A DNA stretch of 64,000 bases from Thalassospira profundimaris (GCF_003326795.1 NZ_JPWI01000003.1:248001-312000); one strand, 5' to 3'. Shown: positions 1 to 9,589, counted from the first letter of the stretch. Numbers and translations are program-made. The notes: generated by a model from the sequence alone, not told the origin.

Positions 1-339
1 ATCAACTGCGCGGGCCTCGATCTCGCGTGCGGCATCCGGCGCCAGTGTCGAGTTGATGAAGGCTGCTTTCACACCAAGCTGGCTAAGTGCGTCGACCTGA
101 TCTTTCATCAAGGCAATCAGAGGCGACACCACAACGGCCGTTCCCGGGCGGCAAAGGGCTGGAACCTGATAACACAGCGATTTTCCGCCACCGGTTGGCA
201 TCAGGACGAGCGCATCATTGCCGGCAATCACATGATCAATGATTTCAGCCTGTTGACCGCGAAAGCTGTCATAACCAAAGACCTCGCGCAGGACGTCTAT
301 CGGCAGACGTTGTACGGGTCGGTCGAGCAGGTCGTTCAT
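1..339 (-). CDS. recQ: ATP-dependent DNA helicase RecQ, N-terminal part (cut by window edge)
   Basis: The first 113 codons of a RecQ-type 3'-5' DNA helicase are visible; the rest lies left of base 1. The translation has the RecQ signature FRGQQ at about residues 26-30, the Walker A motif PTGGGKS at 48-54 and VVSPLIALMKDQVDAL (motif Ia) near 70-84. RecQ enzymes unwind DNA during recombinational repair and fork restart. The ATG at 337-339 is used, 19 bases after the stop of the upstream uracil-DNA glycosylase gene on the same strand, so the two probably share a transcript. Helicase identity is firm; the C-terminal RQC and HRDC domains cannot be checked. Confidence 0.93.
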   Translation of the reverse strand, partial: MNDLLDRPVQRLPIDVLREVFGYDSFRGQQAEIIDHVIAGNDALVLMPTGGGKSLCYQVPALCRPGTAVVVSPLIALMKDQVDALSQLGVKAAFINSTLAPDAAREIEARAVD

Positions 340-358
340 AGGTGATGAATCAGGCAAA

Positions 359-1000
359 TTAACCGTCCAGATGTGCGCGGATGTCGGCAAAGACGTTTTC
401 AAACATCTCTGGCGTCAGGCGATAGGTCTGGGTGTTGTAGCGCGAACAGTGATAGCTATCAAACAATGTGATGCCATTTTCCATTTTATGTGACGCCCCA
501 TGGGCAAATTTAAGCGATGAAAGCTTAAGCCCGAAGGTGCGTAACATGGCTTGATGGGCAACCTGTCCAAGACACAGGATGGCTGAAAGGTTTTCCATCG
601 AGGCAAATTCGCTGATCAGAAACGGTCGGCACGCATTGGCCTCAGGCCCGGTTGGTTTGTTTTCAGGCGGCACGCATTTCACCGCATTGGTAATCCGGCA
701 ATCAAGAAGTTCAAGCCCGTCATCAGGCCGCTTGTCATAGGTGCCCTTGGCAAATCCAAACTTCTTGAGCGTGTCATACAAAAGGTCCCCGGCATAGTCA
801 CCCGTAAAGGGACGTCCGGTGGCATTCGCCCCCTTAAGACCCGGTGCCAGACCGACAATCAGCAACCGGGCATTGATCGGTCCGAACGGGCGAACCGGGC
901 CGTTATAGAATTGCGGAAACTTTTCCTGATTGGCGCGTCTGAATTCGACAAGACGCGGGCAAAGCTGGCAATCGATATCGGGTTGCTGGTAGGCGGTCAT
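359..1000 (-). CDS. type-5 uracil-DNA glycosylase (UdgB-like, Fe-S)
   Basis: A 213-residue glycosylase of the UDG family 4/5 fold that removes uracil, and in family 5 also hypoxanthine, from DNA. Motif A reads GLAPGLKGANATGRPFTGD at about residues 50-68, the family-5 form with GLAP followed by a basic/Gly-rich stretch. Four cysteines at about 11, 14, 109 and 124 are spaced as the [4Fe-4S] ligands of these enzymes. Motif B is less clear. The ATG at 998-1000 is the first good start, though no strong Shine-Dalgarno sequence precedes it. It sits 19 bases upstream of recQ on the same strand, which suggests a small repair operon. Family 4 is the alternative; motif A favours family 5. Confidence 0.85.
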   Translation of the reverse strand: MTAYQQPDIDCQLCPRLVEFRRANQEKFPQFYNGPVRPFGPINARLLIVGLAPGLKGANATGRPFTGDYAGDLLYDTLKKFGFAKGTYDKRPDDGLELLDCRITNAVKCVPPENKPTGPEANACRPFLISEFASMENLSAILCLGQVAHQAMLRTFGLKLSSLKFAHGASHKMENGITLFDSYHCSRYNTQTYRLTPEMFENVFADIRAHLDG

Positions 1001-1077
1001 GGCATGTCTGACATTTTTGCCGGTTACGGTGAAGGCCGTAACCGGTCGTGATCACGATAGGTGGTGTCGGATCTCAA

Positions 1078-1686
1078 TTACTCGAAATCGAAATCATCAA
1101 GTTCCGGATGATCGGGATGGTCATCAATGTCAGGATGATCGTCATCGCGGCGTGGCTGAACCTTACGGGCGATGGTGCCTTCAAGTTCGGTCAGTTCGAT
1201 AAAGTTATCGGCCTGACGGCGCAATTCATCGGCCACCATCGGCGGGTTGGATTTCACCGTCGAGACAACAGTGACGCGGACACCTTTGCGCTGCACGGCA
1301 TCAACAAGGCGGCGGAAGTCACCGTCGCCTGAGAAAATAACAACATGATCAAGGTGTTGTGCCATTTCCATGACGTCAATTGCCAACTCGATATCCATGT
1401 TGCCCTTGATCTTGCGGCGACCGGCGGCATCGGTGAATTCCTTGGTCGGTTTGGTGACCATGGTATAGCCGTTATAATCAAGCCAATCGACCAGCGGGCG
1501 GATCGGGGAATATTCCTGATCTTCAATCAGGGCTGTGTAGTAGAAAGCGCGGATAAGTTGCCCTTTTTGGGCGAAAAGATCCAAAAGACGTTTGTAATCA
1601 ATGTCAAAGCCAAGGGATCTTGCAGCGGCATAAAGATTCGAGCCGTCAATAAACAGCCCGATGCGTTCCTGCGGGTAAAAAATCAT
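1078..1686 (-). CDS. NYN-domain protein (LabA/DUF88 family)
   Basis: About 202 residues. The N-terminal two thirds is a NYN/PIN-like nuclease fold: IGLFIDGSNLY near the start supplies the first catalytic Asp, MDIELAIDVMEMA is central, and HVVIFSGDGDFRRLVDAV carries the S-G-D-G-D-F signature. Such proteins are predicted metal-dependent RNases or RNA processing factors; the substrate is unknown. The last about 30 residues are a low-complexity tail of Asp and His-Pro (repeated DHPD). The ATG at 1684-1686 has GAGG nine bases upstream and is preferred over an in-frame TTG at 1701. It is monocistronic and divergent from folK. Confidence 0.8.
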   Translation of the reverse strand: MIFYPQERIGLFIDGSNLYAAARSLGFDIDYKRLLDLFAQKGQLIRAFYYTALIEDQEYSPIRPLVDWLDYNGYTMVTKPTKEFTDAAGRRKIKGNMDIELAIDVMEMAQHLDHVVIFSGDGDFRRLVDAVQRKGVRVTVVSTVKSNPPMVADELRRQADNFIELTELEGTIARKVQPRRDDDHPDIDDHPDHPELDDFDFE

Positions 1687-1895
1687 CCTGAAATTCCTCA
1701 AACATCAAATTTAATTATACAGTTCCAAAAAATACGGAACACTCAATCTTTACCGTGGCTAGAGGGACAAAGAAAGGCGAAAATATCGTAGACAGAGTAT
1801 GATGGCTCCCTTAGATATGCCGTCTTTCACGCGCGGCGGGAATGACCCTTTGCGCAAAGAGCTGCCTGCTATCCACTGAACTGAAAGTCTGCTTT

Positions 1896-2444
1896 GTGAG
1901 CACGCCGTCACCAGCCACCACCAGTGCATCGTCGCATGACGCCATACTGATTGCCTTTGGTGCCAATCTGCCTACTCAGGAATATGGTGCGCCTGCGCAA
2001 ACATTGAAGGCCGCCTTGCAGCGTTTGGCCAGGGATGGCGATATTTCGATTGAGCAAGTGTCATCCTTTTATGAAACAGCACCGGTGCCGATCTCTGATC
2101 AGCCCTGGTATGTGAATGGTGTTGCACGGATTTCAACCGGACTTTCGGCCCATGATCTGCTTGAGCGCCTGCACGAGGTCGAAGCCGAATTCGGGCGTGT
2201 TCGCCGTGAACGCAACGCAGCCCGCGTTATTGATCTTGATCTGATTGCCTATGGTCGCGATCTTTTGCGTGAAGAGGGGGGGATTCAGGTGCCTCATCCG
2301 CGAATGGCCGAACGCGCTTTTGTGCTTTTGCCGTTGCGCGATGTGGCAAGTGGCTGGGTTCATCCGGTACTTGATCGTACTGTCGAAGATCTGATTGCCG
2401 ATCTCCCGGCTGATCAGCAGATCAGAAAGCAGGCCGAAAGCTGA
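1896..2444 (+). CDS. folK: 2-amino-4-hydroxy-6-hydroxymethyldihydropteridine pyrophosphokinase
   Basis: HPPK transfers pyrophosphate from ATP to 6-hydroxymethyl-7,8-dihydropterin in folate synthesis. The translation shows ILIAFGANLP at the N-terminus, PVPISDQPWYVNGVARI (substrate loop), RVIDLDLIAYG with the two Mg-binding Asp residues, and PHPRMAERAFVLLPL, all in family order. The start is uncertain. A GTG at 1896 leaves a short leader before ILIAFGAN. An ATG at 1842 would add 18 residues rich in Cys and rare codons that look non-coding. Neither has a strong ribosome-binding site. No other folate genes are adjacent. Confidence 0.88.
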   Translation: MSTPSPATTSASSHDAILIAFGANLPTQEYGAPAQTLKAALQRLARDGDISIEQVSSFYETAPVPISDQPWYVNGVARISTGLSAHDLLERLHEVEAEFGRVRRERNAARVIDLDLIAYGRDLLREEGGIQVPHPRMAERAFVLLPLRDVASGWVHPVLDRTVEDLIADLPADQQIRKQAES

Positions 2445-2486
2445 GGCAGTACTCGCGAAAACCTGCCCGAAAGAGTGGTTTCGCTG

Positions 2487-2515
2487 TTGCAACACATATG
2501 ATCCGGCGCTATAAA
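2487..2515 (+). promoter_or_regulatory. sigma70-type promoter for rpoZ
   Basis: TTGCAA at 2487-2492 and TATAAA at 2510-2515 are separated by exactly 17 bases, a near-consensus housekeeping promoter. It ends 40 bases before the rpoZ start codon and lies in the gap after folK, so rpoZ (and possibly rsh) can be transcribed independently of folK. Seen by eye only. Confidence 0.6.
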
Positions 2516-2555
2516 GCTCGGTCTGGACACCCCAAAAGTATTTCTGGAGACATTT

Positions 2556-2888
2556 ATGGCGCGCGTTACCGTCGAAGATTGCGTTGACAAGATTCCGAAC
2601 CGCTTTGAGCTTGTAATGCTTGCAGCTCAGCGTGCACGCAACATCTCGGCCGGTGCAGAACTGACCATTGATCGTGACAACGACAAGAACCCGGTTGTTG
2701 CGCTGCGTGAAATCGCCGAAGTAACGGTTGATTTTGACGAACTGCGCAATGGCATGGTGCAGGGTCTGCAGCGGCATGTTGAAAGCGACGAGCCGGAAGA
2801 AGCCGAAGACGATTTCGGTCCGAAACTGGTCGCAGAAGCAGTTGAAGAAGCATCTGTCGGCGTGGTTATGCCGTCTGAAGAAGAATAA
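2556..2888 (+). CDS. rpoZ: DNA-directed RNA polymerase omega subunit
   Basis: Omega (110 residues) helps fold and assemble the beta' subunit of RNA polymerase. MARVTVEDC, the [15 protein letters not shown] helix, and the [10 protein letters not shown] segment match the family closely. The C-terminal half is an acidic extension ([13 protein letters not shown] and a final PSEEE), common in alphaproteobacterial omega. ATG start with GGAG twelve bases upstream. A strong terminator follows, and the next gene is the (p)ppGpp synthetase/hydrolase, the same neighbour as in the classical rpoZ-spoT arrangement; omega also forms part of a ppGpp site on polymerase in some bacteria. Confidence 0.97.
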   Translation: MARVTVEDCVDKIPNRFELVMLAAQRARNISAGAELTIDRDNDKNPVVALREIAEVTVDFDELRNGMVQGLQRHVESDEPEEAEDDFGPKLVAEAVEEASVGVVMPSEEE

Positions 2889-2924
2889 GGTCAGATTGAT
2901 ATTGATCTGAGCCCGTTCTAAAAG

Positions 2925-2960
2925 AAAAGCCACGGTATTCATCTTCCGTGGCTTTTTTTT
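2925..2960 (+). terminator. rho-independent terminator after rpoZ
   Basis: An 11-bp perfect stem, AAAAGCCACGG with CCGTGGCTTTT, around a 10-base loop is followed by a run of T to 2960. It lies 37 bases past the rpoZ stop and separates rpoZ from rsh. Confidence 0.85.
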
Positions 2961-3031
2961 GTCTAAATCGTACTATCTTATGAAGGGGTTCGGTTCCGAG
3001 CCCTTGATGGACTATGCGGAGATGCCCCTGA

Positions 3032-5176
3032 ATGATGCGCCAGTATGAACTTGTTGAACGGGTTAAGGCCTATGATCCGGAAGCGTGCGAAACCACGCTG
3101 AACCGGGCATATGTTTATGCCACCCAGAAACATGGTTCACAGAAACGCGCGTCGGGTGACCCGTATTTTTCCCATCCGATCGAAGTTGCGGGCATTCTGA
3201 CCAATTACAAGCTCGACTGCGATACGATCATCACGGCACTTCTGCACGACACCATCGAAGATACCGATGCCACCCCCGAAGAGATCACGAAGCTTTTCGG
3301 GACCAATATCATGAAGCTGGTCGATGGTGTGACCAAGCTGACGCAGATCGAACTGAAATCCGCAGATTCCAAACAGGCCGAGAATTTCCGCAAGCTGCTG
3401 CTTGCGATGTCCGAAGACATTCGGGTGTTGCTGGTCAAGCTGGCAGACCGTCTGCACAACATGCGAACCCTGCATTATATCACCAAGCCGGAAAAACGCG
3501 TTCGGATCGCGGCTGAAACGCTTGAGATTTATGCGCCGCTTGCCGAACGCATCGGTATGCATGACATCAAGGAAGAGCTTGAAGACCTTGCCTTCCAGCA
3601 TATCAATCCTGAAGCCCGTGACTCGATTCTGGCGCGTTTGGAATTCCTGCGCGAGAAAGACGATAATGTCGTCAGCCGTATCGTTTCCGAACTCAAGGAC
3701 GTCATTTCCCGTCAGGGGCTGAAGGTCGATATCTATGGCCGTGAAAAACGCCCATACTCGATCTGGCAGAAGATGCAGCGCAAGAATATCACCTTTGGTG
3801 AGCTGTCGGACATCATGGCATTTCGGGTGCTGGTCGATGATATGCCGCAGTGCTATGAAGTGCTTGGCTATATGCATGCCAATTACAAAGTCGTTCCGGG
3901 CCGGTTCAAGGATTACATCTCAACGCCAAAGCCCAACGGATACCGTTCCATTCATACGACTGTGCTGGGGCCGGAAAATCACAGGATCGAAGTTCAGATC
4001 CGTACGCGCCACATGCATGAAGTGAACGAAAACGGTGTTGCTGCGCACTGGGCCTACAAACAGGATACCCCGACCGGGCAGCAAAAAGAGGGCGTTCAAT
4101 ATCGCTGGCTGCGCGACCTTCTTGATATTCTTGAACATGCGTCGGAGCCTGAGGAGTTCCTTGAACATACCAAGCTTGCGATGTTCCAGGATCAGGTCTT
4201 CTGCTTTAGCCCGAAGGGCGATGTGATTGCGCTTCCTGCGCGTGCGACGCCCGTTGACTTCGCCTATATGATCCATACCCATATTGGCGATACCTGTGTG
4301 GGGGCGAAGGTCAATGGTGCGATGGTTCCATTGCGCACGGTCCTGAATAACGGTGATCAGGTCGAAATCGTTACCTCGAAGGCTCAGACGCCGAATCCGA
4401 CATGGGAGCGGTTCGTTGTTACGGGTAAGGCACGTGCGCGAATTCGCCGTTTCATCCGTCAGCAGCAGGAAGACCAGTACAAGGACCTTGGCAAGGCGAT
4501 CTTGCAAAAGGCCTTCCGTCAGGAAGGATATGACTATTCCGACAAGGCAATTGACGGTGTTTTGAAAATCTTCAAACAGCCATCCGTCGATGCACTTTTG
4601 ACCCTGGTCGGGGCTGGTCATCATACCGGTCGCGAAGTTGTTCATGCTGTCTTCCCGGGGACAAAAGACAAGGAAACGGCGCGCAAAGTCGTTCCGCTTG
4701 AAAAGGTTCGGGCGCGCAAACATGACCATGCGATCCCGATCAAAGGGCTTATTCCGGGCATGGCGGTGCACTATGCCGGCTGTTGCCATCCGTTGCCCGG
4801 CGATCGCATTGTCGGGATTGTTACAACCGGCAAGGGCGTGACGATCCATACGATTGATTGTGATACGCTTGAAACCTTTACCGAGCAGCCCGAACGCTGG
4901 CTTGATGTTGGATGGGACAATGACGGCGAGCCTGAACATTTCATCGGTCGTCTTGGCCTGACTGTCGGCCATGAGCAGGGGGCGCTCAGTTCGATCACAA
5001 GTGTGATTGCCAAAAACCATGGCAATATCACCAATTTGCGGTTCACCAACCGTACGACAGATTTCTTTGAAATGCTGATTGATATCGATGTGGTCGATGT
5101 CAAACATCTGACCAATATCATCGCGGCCCTGAGGGCAACGCCGGTGGTAAATGCTGTCGAGCGCGCGCGCGGGTAA
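3032..5176 (+). CDS. bifunctional (p)ppGpp synthetase/hydrolase (Rsh)
   Basis: A long RelA/SpoT homologue of 714 residues that makes and degrades the stringent-response alarmone. The N-terminal HD hydrolase domain is intact (LLHDTIED at about 71-78). The synthetase domain carries GRFKDYISTPKPNGYRSIHT at about 291-310. A TGS domain (VIALPARATPVDFAYMIHT) lies near 390-450 and an ACT domain at the end. Both catalytic halves look functional, so this is the single bifunctional Rsh typical of alphaproteobacteria. Two consecutive ATG codons (3032, 3035) are possible starts; GGAG lies about eleven bases upstream. Known literature calls it rsh, relA or spoT depending on species. Confidence 0.95.
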   Translation: MMRQYELVERVKAYDPEACETTLNRAYVYATQKHGSQKRASGDPYFSHPIEVAGILTNYKLDCDTIITALLHDTIEDTDATPEEITKLFGTNIMKLVDGVTKLTQIELKSADSKQAENFRKLLLAMSEDIRVLLVKLADRLHNMRTLHYITKPEKRVRIAAETLEIYAPLAERIGMHDIKEELEDLAFQHINPEARDSILARLEFLREKDDNVVSRIVSELKDVISRQGLKVDIYGREKRPYSIWQKMQRKNITFGELSDIMAFRVLVDDMPQCYEVLGYMHANYKVVPGRFKDYISTPKPNGYRSIHTTVLGPENHRIEVQIRTRHMHEVNENGVAAHWAYKQDTPTGQQKEGVQYRWLRDLLDILEHASEPEEFLEHTKLAMFQDQVFCFSPKGDVIALPARATPVDFAYMIHTHIGDTCVGAKVNGAMVPLRTVLNNGDQVEIVTSKAQTPNPTWERFVVTGKARARIRRFIRQQQEDQYKDLGKAILQKAFRQEGYDYSDKAIDGVLKIFKQPSVDALLTLVGAGHHTGREVVHAVFPGTKDKETARKVVPLEKVRARKHDHAIPIKGLIPGMAVHYAGCCHPLPGDRIVGIVTTGKGVTIHTIDCDTLETFTEQPERWLDVGWDNDGEPEHFIGRLGLTVGHEQGALSSITSVIAKNHGNITNLRFTNRTTDFFEMLIDIDVVDVKHLTNIIAALRATPVVNAVERARG

Positions 5177-5306
5177 TGGCAAGCTGTGAACGCATTCATC
5201 TTTTGGGGGATAATCGCGTAAAAACCTTGCCAAGTGTGCGGTCAGCACTTACGCATATGCCTCGACTTTTTATTGCGTTACCTGATTTGTTCCAGAACTG
5301 ACCCGC

Positions 5307-6017
5307 ATGTTTCGGCGCCGCGTAAAACCATCATCATTACAAAAAATACGGAACGTCGTCTGGCCGCGTGGCGGATGGCGACGTTCGTCTCAGTATTTTG
5401 CTCATCGTGTCGCGCGGCTTCCCGGCACGCCATACAGCATTGCGTCAGGATTTGCGATCGGGGCAGCGGTATCATTTACGCCGTTTATCGGGTTCCACTT
5501 CGTTATCTCCGCACTGATAAGCCTGATCACACGCAGTAACGTTGTTGCGTCCTTGCTGGGCACGATTGTCGGCAATCCATGGACATTCCCGTTCATCTGG
5601 CTTTGGCTCTATACCTGCGGGAACTGGATTCTTGGTGCGAATGAAACCTCGAATGCCGTACATTTCGACATGGCCGTTCTTTGGGACTTCGTCGTTCTGG
5701 GGGTCAGCTATATCGGTGGCGGACTTATTTTTGGTCGCTGGGATCCTGCAGACCACGAGACGCTTGGTCATCTCTGGATCAGCATCGTTGATATCATCTG
5801 GCCGATGCTGGTCGGATGTGTTCCGACGTCAATCATTGTCTGGGCGCTATTTTATTTTCCGGTACGCCGTGCGGTCATCATTTACCGTCACAACCGGATT
5901 TTGCGCAGAATGAAGAAAACGGAACGCCATGGGCTTGGGCCCATGCTTGAAACTGCCAAGGACAAGATCGGCAGTGCTGCGAAAAGTGCCACCAAAAAGC
6001 AGGATGAAACACTATGA
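5307..6017 (+). CDS. DUF2062 membrane protein
   Basis: A 236-residue inner-membrane protein. The segment [25 protein letters not shown] and [21 protein letters not shown] are the hallmark of the DUF2062 family, whose function is unknown. There are about four hydrophobic segments between residues 45 and 190, and a basic, Lys-rich C-terminal tail. It sits between rsh and pdxJ, overlapping the pdxJ start by 4 bases (ATGA), so it is translationally coupled with the downstream run. No function is assigned. Confidence 0.85.
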   Translation: MFRRRVKPSSLQKIRNVVWPRGGWRRSSQYFAHRVARLPGTPYSIASGFAIGAAVSFTPFIGFHFVISALISLITRSNVVASLLGTIVGNPWTFPFIWLWLYTCGNWILGANETSNAVHFDMAVLWDFVVLGVSYIGGGLIFGRWDPADHETLGHLWISIVDIIWPMLVGCVPTSIIVWALFYFPVRRAVIIYRHNRILRRMKKTERHGLGPMLETAKDKIGSAAKSATKKQDETL

Positions 6018-6766
6018 GTTCGAAACTTCGGCTCGGCGTTAATATTGATCATGTTGCGACCATCCGGAATGCCCGTGGTGGCAACAGCCCGGACCCGGTG
6101 CGTGCCGCAGCACTTGCAAAGGCCGCGGGCGCAGACGGAATTACCGCGCATCTGCGCGAAGACCGTCGCCATATCCTTGACGCAGATATGAAAAGACTGC
6201 GCCAGGAGATTGATCTGCCACTTAACTTCGAAATGGCAGCCACCGACGAGATGCTGGCAATCGCGCTTGCAACAAAGCCACATGCAGTCTGCCTTGTTCC
6301 GGAAAAGCGTGAAGAACGCACGACCGAGGGTGGGCTTGATGTTCTGGGTGGCCATAATCATCTGAAACGTTTTGTTTCCGAACTTGGCGATGCGGGCATT
6401 CGTGTGTCGCTGTTCATCGAGGCGTCCAAAGAACAGCTTGATGCCGCCAAAAGTCTCGGCGCACCTGTTGTTGAAATTCATACCGGTTCCTATTGCGATG
6501 CTGAAAACAGCGATGACCGCGCACATGAACTTGAACGTATTCGCGCAGCCGTCAAATACGGAGCAGGGATTGGGCTTGAAATTCACGCCGGTCATGGTTT
6601 GAATTTCGAGACGGTTCAGCCGATTGCGGCAATGCCGGAAGTGGCGGAGCTTAATATTGGTCACTTCCTGATTGGGGAAGCCGTCTTTGTCGGGCTGGAA
6701 GCCGCAATCAACGAGATGCGCCGCTTGATGGACGAGGCGCGTGATCAAACGGACGACGATAAATGA
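6014..6766 (+). CDS. pdxJ: pyridoxine 5'-phosphate synthase
   Basis: PdxJ condenses 3-amino-2-oxopropyl phosphate with 1-deoxyxylulose 5-phosphate to pyridoxine 5'-phosphate, the last ring-forming step of the DXP-dependent vitamin B6 route. The protein (250 residues) begins [17 protein letters not shown] and contains [34 protein letters not shown] and [17 protein letters not shown] in family order. It overlaps the preceding gene by 4 bases and the following acpS by 4 bases; pdxJ-acpS is a widely conserved pair. Confidence 0.98.
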   Translation: MSSKLRLGVNIDHVATIRNARGGNSPDPVRAAALAKAAGADGITAHLREDRRHILDADMKRLRQEIDLPLNFEMAATDEMLAIALATKPHAVCLVPEKREERTTEGGLDVLGGHNHLKRFVSELGDAGIRVSLFIEASKEQLDAAKSLGAPVVEIHTGSYCDAENSDDRAHELERIRAAVKYGAGIGLEIHAGHGLNFETVQPIAAMPEVAELNIGHFLIGEAVFVGLEAAINEMRRLMDEARDQTDDDK

Positions 6767-7158
6767 TCATTGGGATTGGCACGGATTTATGTGATATCCG
6801 TCGGATAGAGACTGCACTTGAACGTCATGGCGAGCGTTTCATGAAGCGTGTCTTTACCGATGTCGAGATTGCACGTGCCACCCGCAAACCGCATAGAACA
6901 GCGTCGTCGCTTGCCATGGCTTTTGCGGCAAAGGAAGCCTGTTCCAAGGCGCTGGGAACCGGATTTCGCAGGGGTGTTTATCACAACACAATGGGTGTGG
7001 TACATCAACCCAGTGGCAAGCCCGACATGGTATTGACCGAAGGTGCTTTGGCACGACTTGAAGAATTAACACCCGAAGGAAAGATTGCTTCGGTGTATGT
7101 GACCTTGACGGACGAATACCCGCTGGCGAATGCTGTCGTGGTAATTTCGGCTGATTGA
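6763..7158 (+). CDS. acpS: holo-[acyl-carrier-protein] synthase
   Basis: AcpS transfers 4'-phosphopantetheine from CoA to the serine of apo-ACP. The 131-residue translation has [15 protein letters not shown], with the Mg-binding Asp at residue 8, and [14 protein letters not shown], with the second acidic ligand. Length and motifs are standard. Start ATG overlaps the pdxJ stop (ATGA). Confidence 0.97.
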   Translation: MIIGIGTDLCDIRRIETALERHGERFMKRVFTDVEIARATRKPHRTASSLAMAFAAKEACSKALGTGFRRGVYHNTMGVVHQPSGKPDMVLTEGALARLEELTPEGKIASVYVTLTDEYPLANAVVVISAD

Positions 7159-7185
7159 CAGATAAATTGATTGGTTAAACACGGA

Positions 7186-7932
7186 ATGGAAAAACTTGTG
7201 CAGAAAAAGAAAACGGGTGGCCTTTTGGACACCTTGAAGACCGTTTTCTGGGCCATTGTCATTGCACTTTTGGTTCGGACTTTTGCCTTCGAACCGTTCA
7301 ATATTCCGTCTGGCTCGATGATTCCGACCTTGCTGGTTGGTGACTATCTGTTTGTTTCAAAATTTTCCTATGGATATTCGAAACACAGCATGCCTTTCAG
7401 CCTGCCGGTCATTCCGGGACGCATTTTTGAGACTGAACCCGAGCGTGGCGATGTGGTTGTCTTCAAACTTCCGTCAGATACATCACAGGATTATATCAAA
7501 CGTGTGATCGGCCTGCCGGGTGACACTGTCCAGGTCACCAACGGTCGTTTGTACATCAATAACAAGCTGGTCGAACGTGAACGGATCGAGGATTACATCC
7601 TGACCGATGGTACTGGTCGGTCTGCCGCGGTTCCGCAATATCTCGAAACACTTCCGAACGGCAAGGTTCACCGTATCCTTGAGCTGTTTGGCGATCAGGG
7701 GCCGAGCGACAACACCGAAGCCTTTACCGTACCGGAAGGCCATTACTTCATGATGGGGGATAACCGCGACAATTCGGCAGACAGCCGTGCATTCTCGTCG
7801 CGGTTCCGCTTTGTGCCGATTGAAAATCTGGTCGGTCGTGCTGAATTCCTGTTCTATTCCAAGGACAGCTCGCAGCCGGTCTATGACCTTGGCAGCATCC
7901 GGTTTGATCGCCTGTTCCAGGGAGTTCATTAA
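7186..7932 (+). CDS. lepB: signal peptidase I
   Basis: The inner-membrane protease that removes Sec and Tat signal peptides. One N-terminal membrane segment (about residues 19-32) is followed by box B IPSGSMIPTLLVGDYL with the catalytic Ser at about 44, box D DYIKRVIGLPGD with the catalytic Lys at about 105, and box E MGDNRDNSADSR. About 248 residues. The ATG at 7186 is chosen; TTG at 7171 and GTG at 7198 are also in frame and the ribosome-binding site does not decide clearly. The stop overlaps the rnc start by one base. Confidence 0.96.
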   Translation: MEKLVQKKKTGGLLDTLKTVFWAIVIALLVRTFAFEPFNIPSGSMIPTLLVGDYLFVSKFSYGYSKHSMPFSLPVIPGRIFETEPERGDVVVFKLPSDTSQDYIKRVIGLPGDTVQVTNGRLYINNKLVERERIEDYILTDGTGRSAAVPQYLETLPNGKVHRILELFGDQGPSDNTEAFTVPEGHYFMMGDNRDNSADSRAFSSRFRFVPIENLVGRAEFLFYSKDSSQPVYDLGSIRFDRLFQGVH

Positions 7933-8615
7933 TGAGCGACGGCATGCCGGTGATCGCCGAGATCGATCACGGTTTTTCCAATCCTGACCTGCTTCGTGTG
8001 GCTTTGACCCATCGAAGTGCAGCGAAGGGTAAGGATGCAATAAGCGGTGGCAACGAGCGTCTTGAGTTTTTGGGCGATCGTGTGCTGGGGCTTGTCGTGG
8101 CCGAAATGCTCTATACCCGTTTTGGGCGTGAACGCGAAGGTGCGATGGCAAAACGCTTTGTCGCACTGGTGCGTCGCGAAACGCTGGCGCGTGTTGCCAT
8201 CCAGATCAAACTGGGGGATCACATCCAGATGGCCAAGGGTGAACGTGCGGCCGGGGCTGACACCAATCCGGCCATTTTATCTGATTGCATGGAAGCCGTG
8301 ATTGCCGCACTCTATCTGGATGGTGGTCTTGAACCGGCGCGTCGCTTTATCGAAAAGCTCTGGACGCCGCTTCTTGATGAAGCAAACAAGCCGCCGCAGG
8401 ATGCGAAGACGCAATTGCAAGAATGGCTGCAAGGGCGGGGCAAGCCACTGCCGAAATATGACATGGTCGGCCGCGAAGGTCCGGCCCATGCACCGATATT
8501 CACCATCGAACTGACCACCAGTGATGGTGAAAGTGTTAGTGCCGAAGGAAAATCTAAACGCGAGGCGGAACAACTTGCCGCCCGCATGATGTTGGACAAA
8601 CTAAACGATGAATGA
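7932..8615 (+). CDS. rnc: ribonuclease III
   Basis: Double-strand-specific endoribonuclease for rRNA processing and mRNA turnover, 227 residues. The nuclease signature GNERLEFLGDRVLGLV is at about 38-53, with the second acidic cluster DCMEAVIAALYLDGG near 116-130. The C-terminal double-stranded RNA-binding domain runs from about 155 (DAKTQLQEWLQGRG) to the end. Starts on the lepB stop (TAATG) and overlaps era by 8 bases, the classical lepB-rnc-era order. Confidence 0.98.
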   Translation: MSDGMPVIAEIDHGFSNPDLLRVALTHRSAAKGKDAISGGNERLEFLGDRVLGLVVAEMLYTRFGREREGAMAKRFVALVRRETLARVAIQIKLGDHIQMAKGERAAGADTNPAILSDCMEAVIAALYLDGGLEPARRFIEKLWTPLLDEANKPPQDAKTQLQEWLQGRGKPLPKYDMVGREGPAHAPIFTIELTTSDGESVSAEGKSKREAEQLAARMMLDKLNDE

Positions 8616-9546
8616 GGTTCCCACACCGGTGGCCGAAGACAGATTACCTTATCAGCAGCGTTGCGGCTTCGTCGCACTTGTTGGTGCGCCTAATGCTGGC
8701 AAATCGACGCTCCTGAATCAGCTGGTCGGCACGAAAGTGTCGATCGTCTCGCCAAAGGTCCAGACAACCCGTACCCGTGTGCGTGGTATCGTCATGACCG
8801 AAGATGCGCAGATTGTTTTCATTGACACGCCGGGTATCTTTGCCCCGAAGCGCCGTCTTGATCGTGCAATGGTCAAGGCAGCATGGAATGGTGCGGATGA
8901 TGCGGATCTGGTGGTTCTTGTCATTGATGCCGGAAATGGCATCACCGACGAAGACCTTGCCATCATCAACCAGCTCAAAGATCAGAACCGCAAGGCCATC
9001 CTGGCGCTGAACAAGGTCGACAAGGTCTCGGACAAGGAAAAACTCCTGCGTCTGTCACAGGACCTGTTTGCCCATGAAGTCTTTACCGATGTCTTCATGA
9101 TTTCGGCGAAAAAAGGGGCGGGTACGCAGGATCTGGTGAATTTCCTTGCGGCTAAAATGCCCGACGGCCCGTGGATGTTCCCCGAAGACGATGTGTCGGA
9201 CATGCCGCTTCGTCTGCTCGCAGCCGAGATCACCCGCGAGAAGCTTTATTATCAGCTTCAGCAGGAACTGCCCTATTCGGCAACAGTCGAAACCGAACTT
9301 TGGGAAGAACGCAAGGACGGCTCGGTCAAGCTTGAACAGACCATCTTTGTCGAACGTGAAGGCCAGAAGGCCATCATTCTTGGTAAAGGCGGCAAGCGTA
9401 TCAAGTCACTGGGCAGCGAAGCGCGCAAGGAACTTGAAGCCATTTTCGAGCGTCGGGTTCATCTGTTCCTGTTCGTCAAGGTGCGCGAGAACTGGGGTGA
9501 TGATCCCAATCGCTTTGCCATGTGGGGCCTCGATCCCAACGCATAA
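8608..9546 (+). CDS. era: GTPase Era
   Basis: Ribosome-associated GTPase needed for 16S rRNA maturation and 30S assembly, 312 residues. G1 is GAPNAGKST, G3 is DTPG, G4 is NKVD and G5 is SAKKG, in order through residue about 170. The C-terminal KH domain includes KAIILGKGGKRIKSLG and ends with FVKVRENW. Its start lies inside the last codons of rnc. Confidence 0.98.
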   Translation: MNEVPTPVAEDRLPYQQRCGFVALVGAPNAGKSTLLNQLVGTKVSIVSPKVQTTRTRVRGIVMTEDAQIVFIDTPGIFAPKRRLDRAMVKAAWNGADDADLVVLVIDAGNGITDEDLAIINQLKDQNRKAILALNKVDKVSDKEKLLRLSQDLFAHEVFTDVFMISAKKGAGTQDLVNFLAAKMPDGPWMFPEDDVSDMPLRLLAAEITREKLYYQLQQELPYSATVETELWEERKDGSVKLEQTIFVEREGQKAIILGKGGKRIKSLGSEARKELEAIFERRVHLFLFVKVRENWGDDPNRFAMWGLDPNA

Positions 9547-9589
9547 TTCTTCACGTTGCACAGACAGACCATCAATTGCCGGGTAGATA

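Noticed and set aside
1048-1332. 94-codon plus-strand frame over the NYN gene
   Set aside because: Antisense overlap with a motif-bearing gene and no supporting signal.
3920-5248. 442-codon open frame antisense to the rsh gene
   Set aside because: It lies wholly opposite a certain gene, shows no domain, and is explained by the codon bias of the real gene leaving few stops on the other strand.
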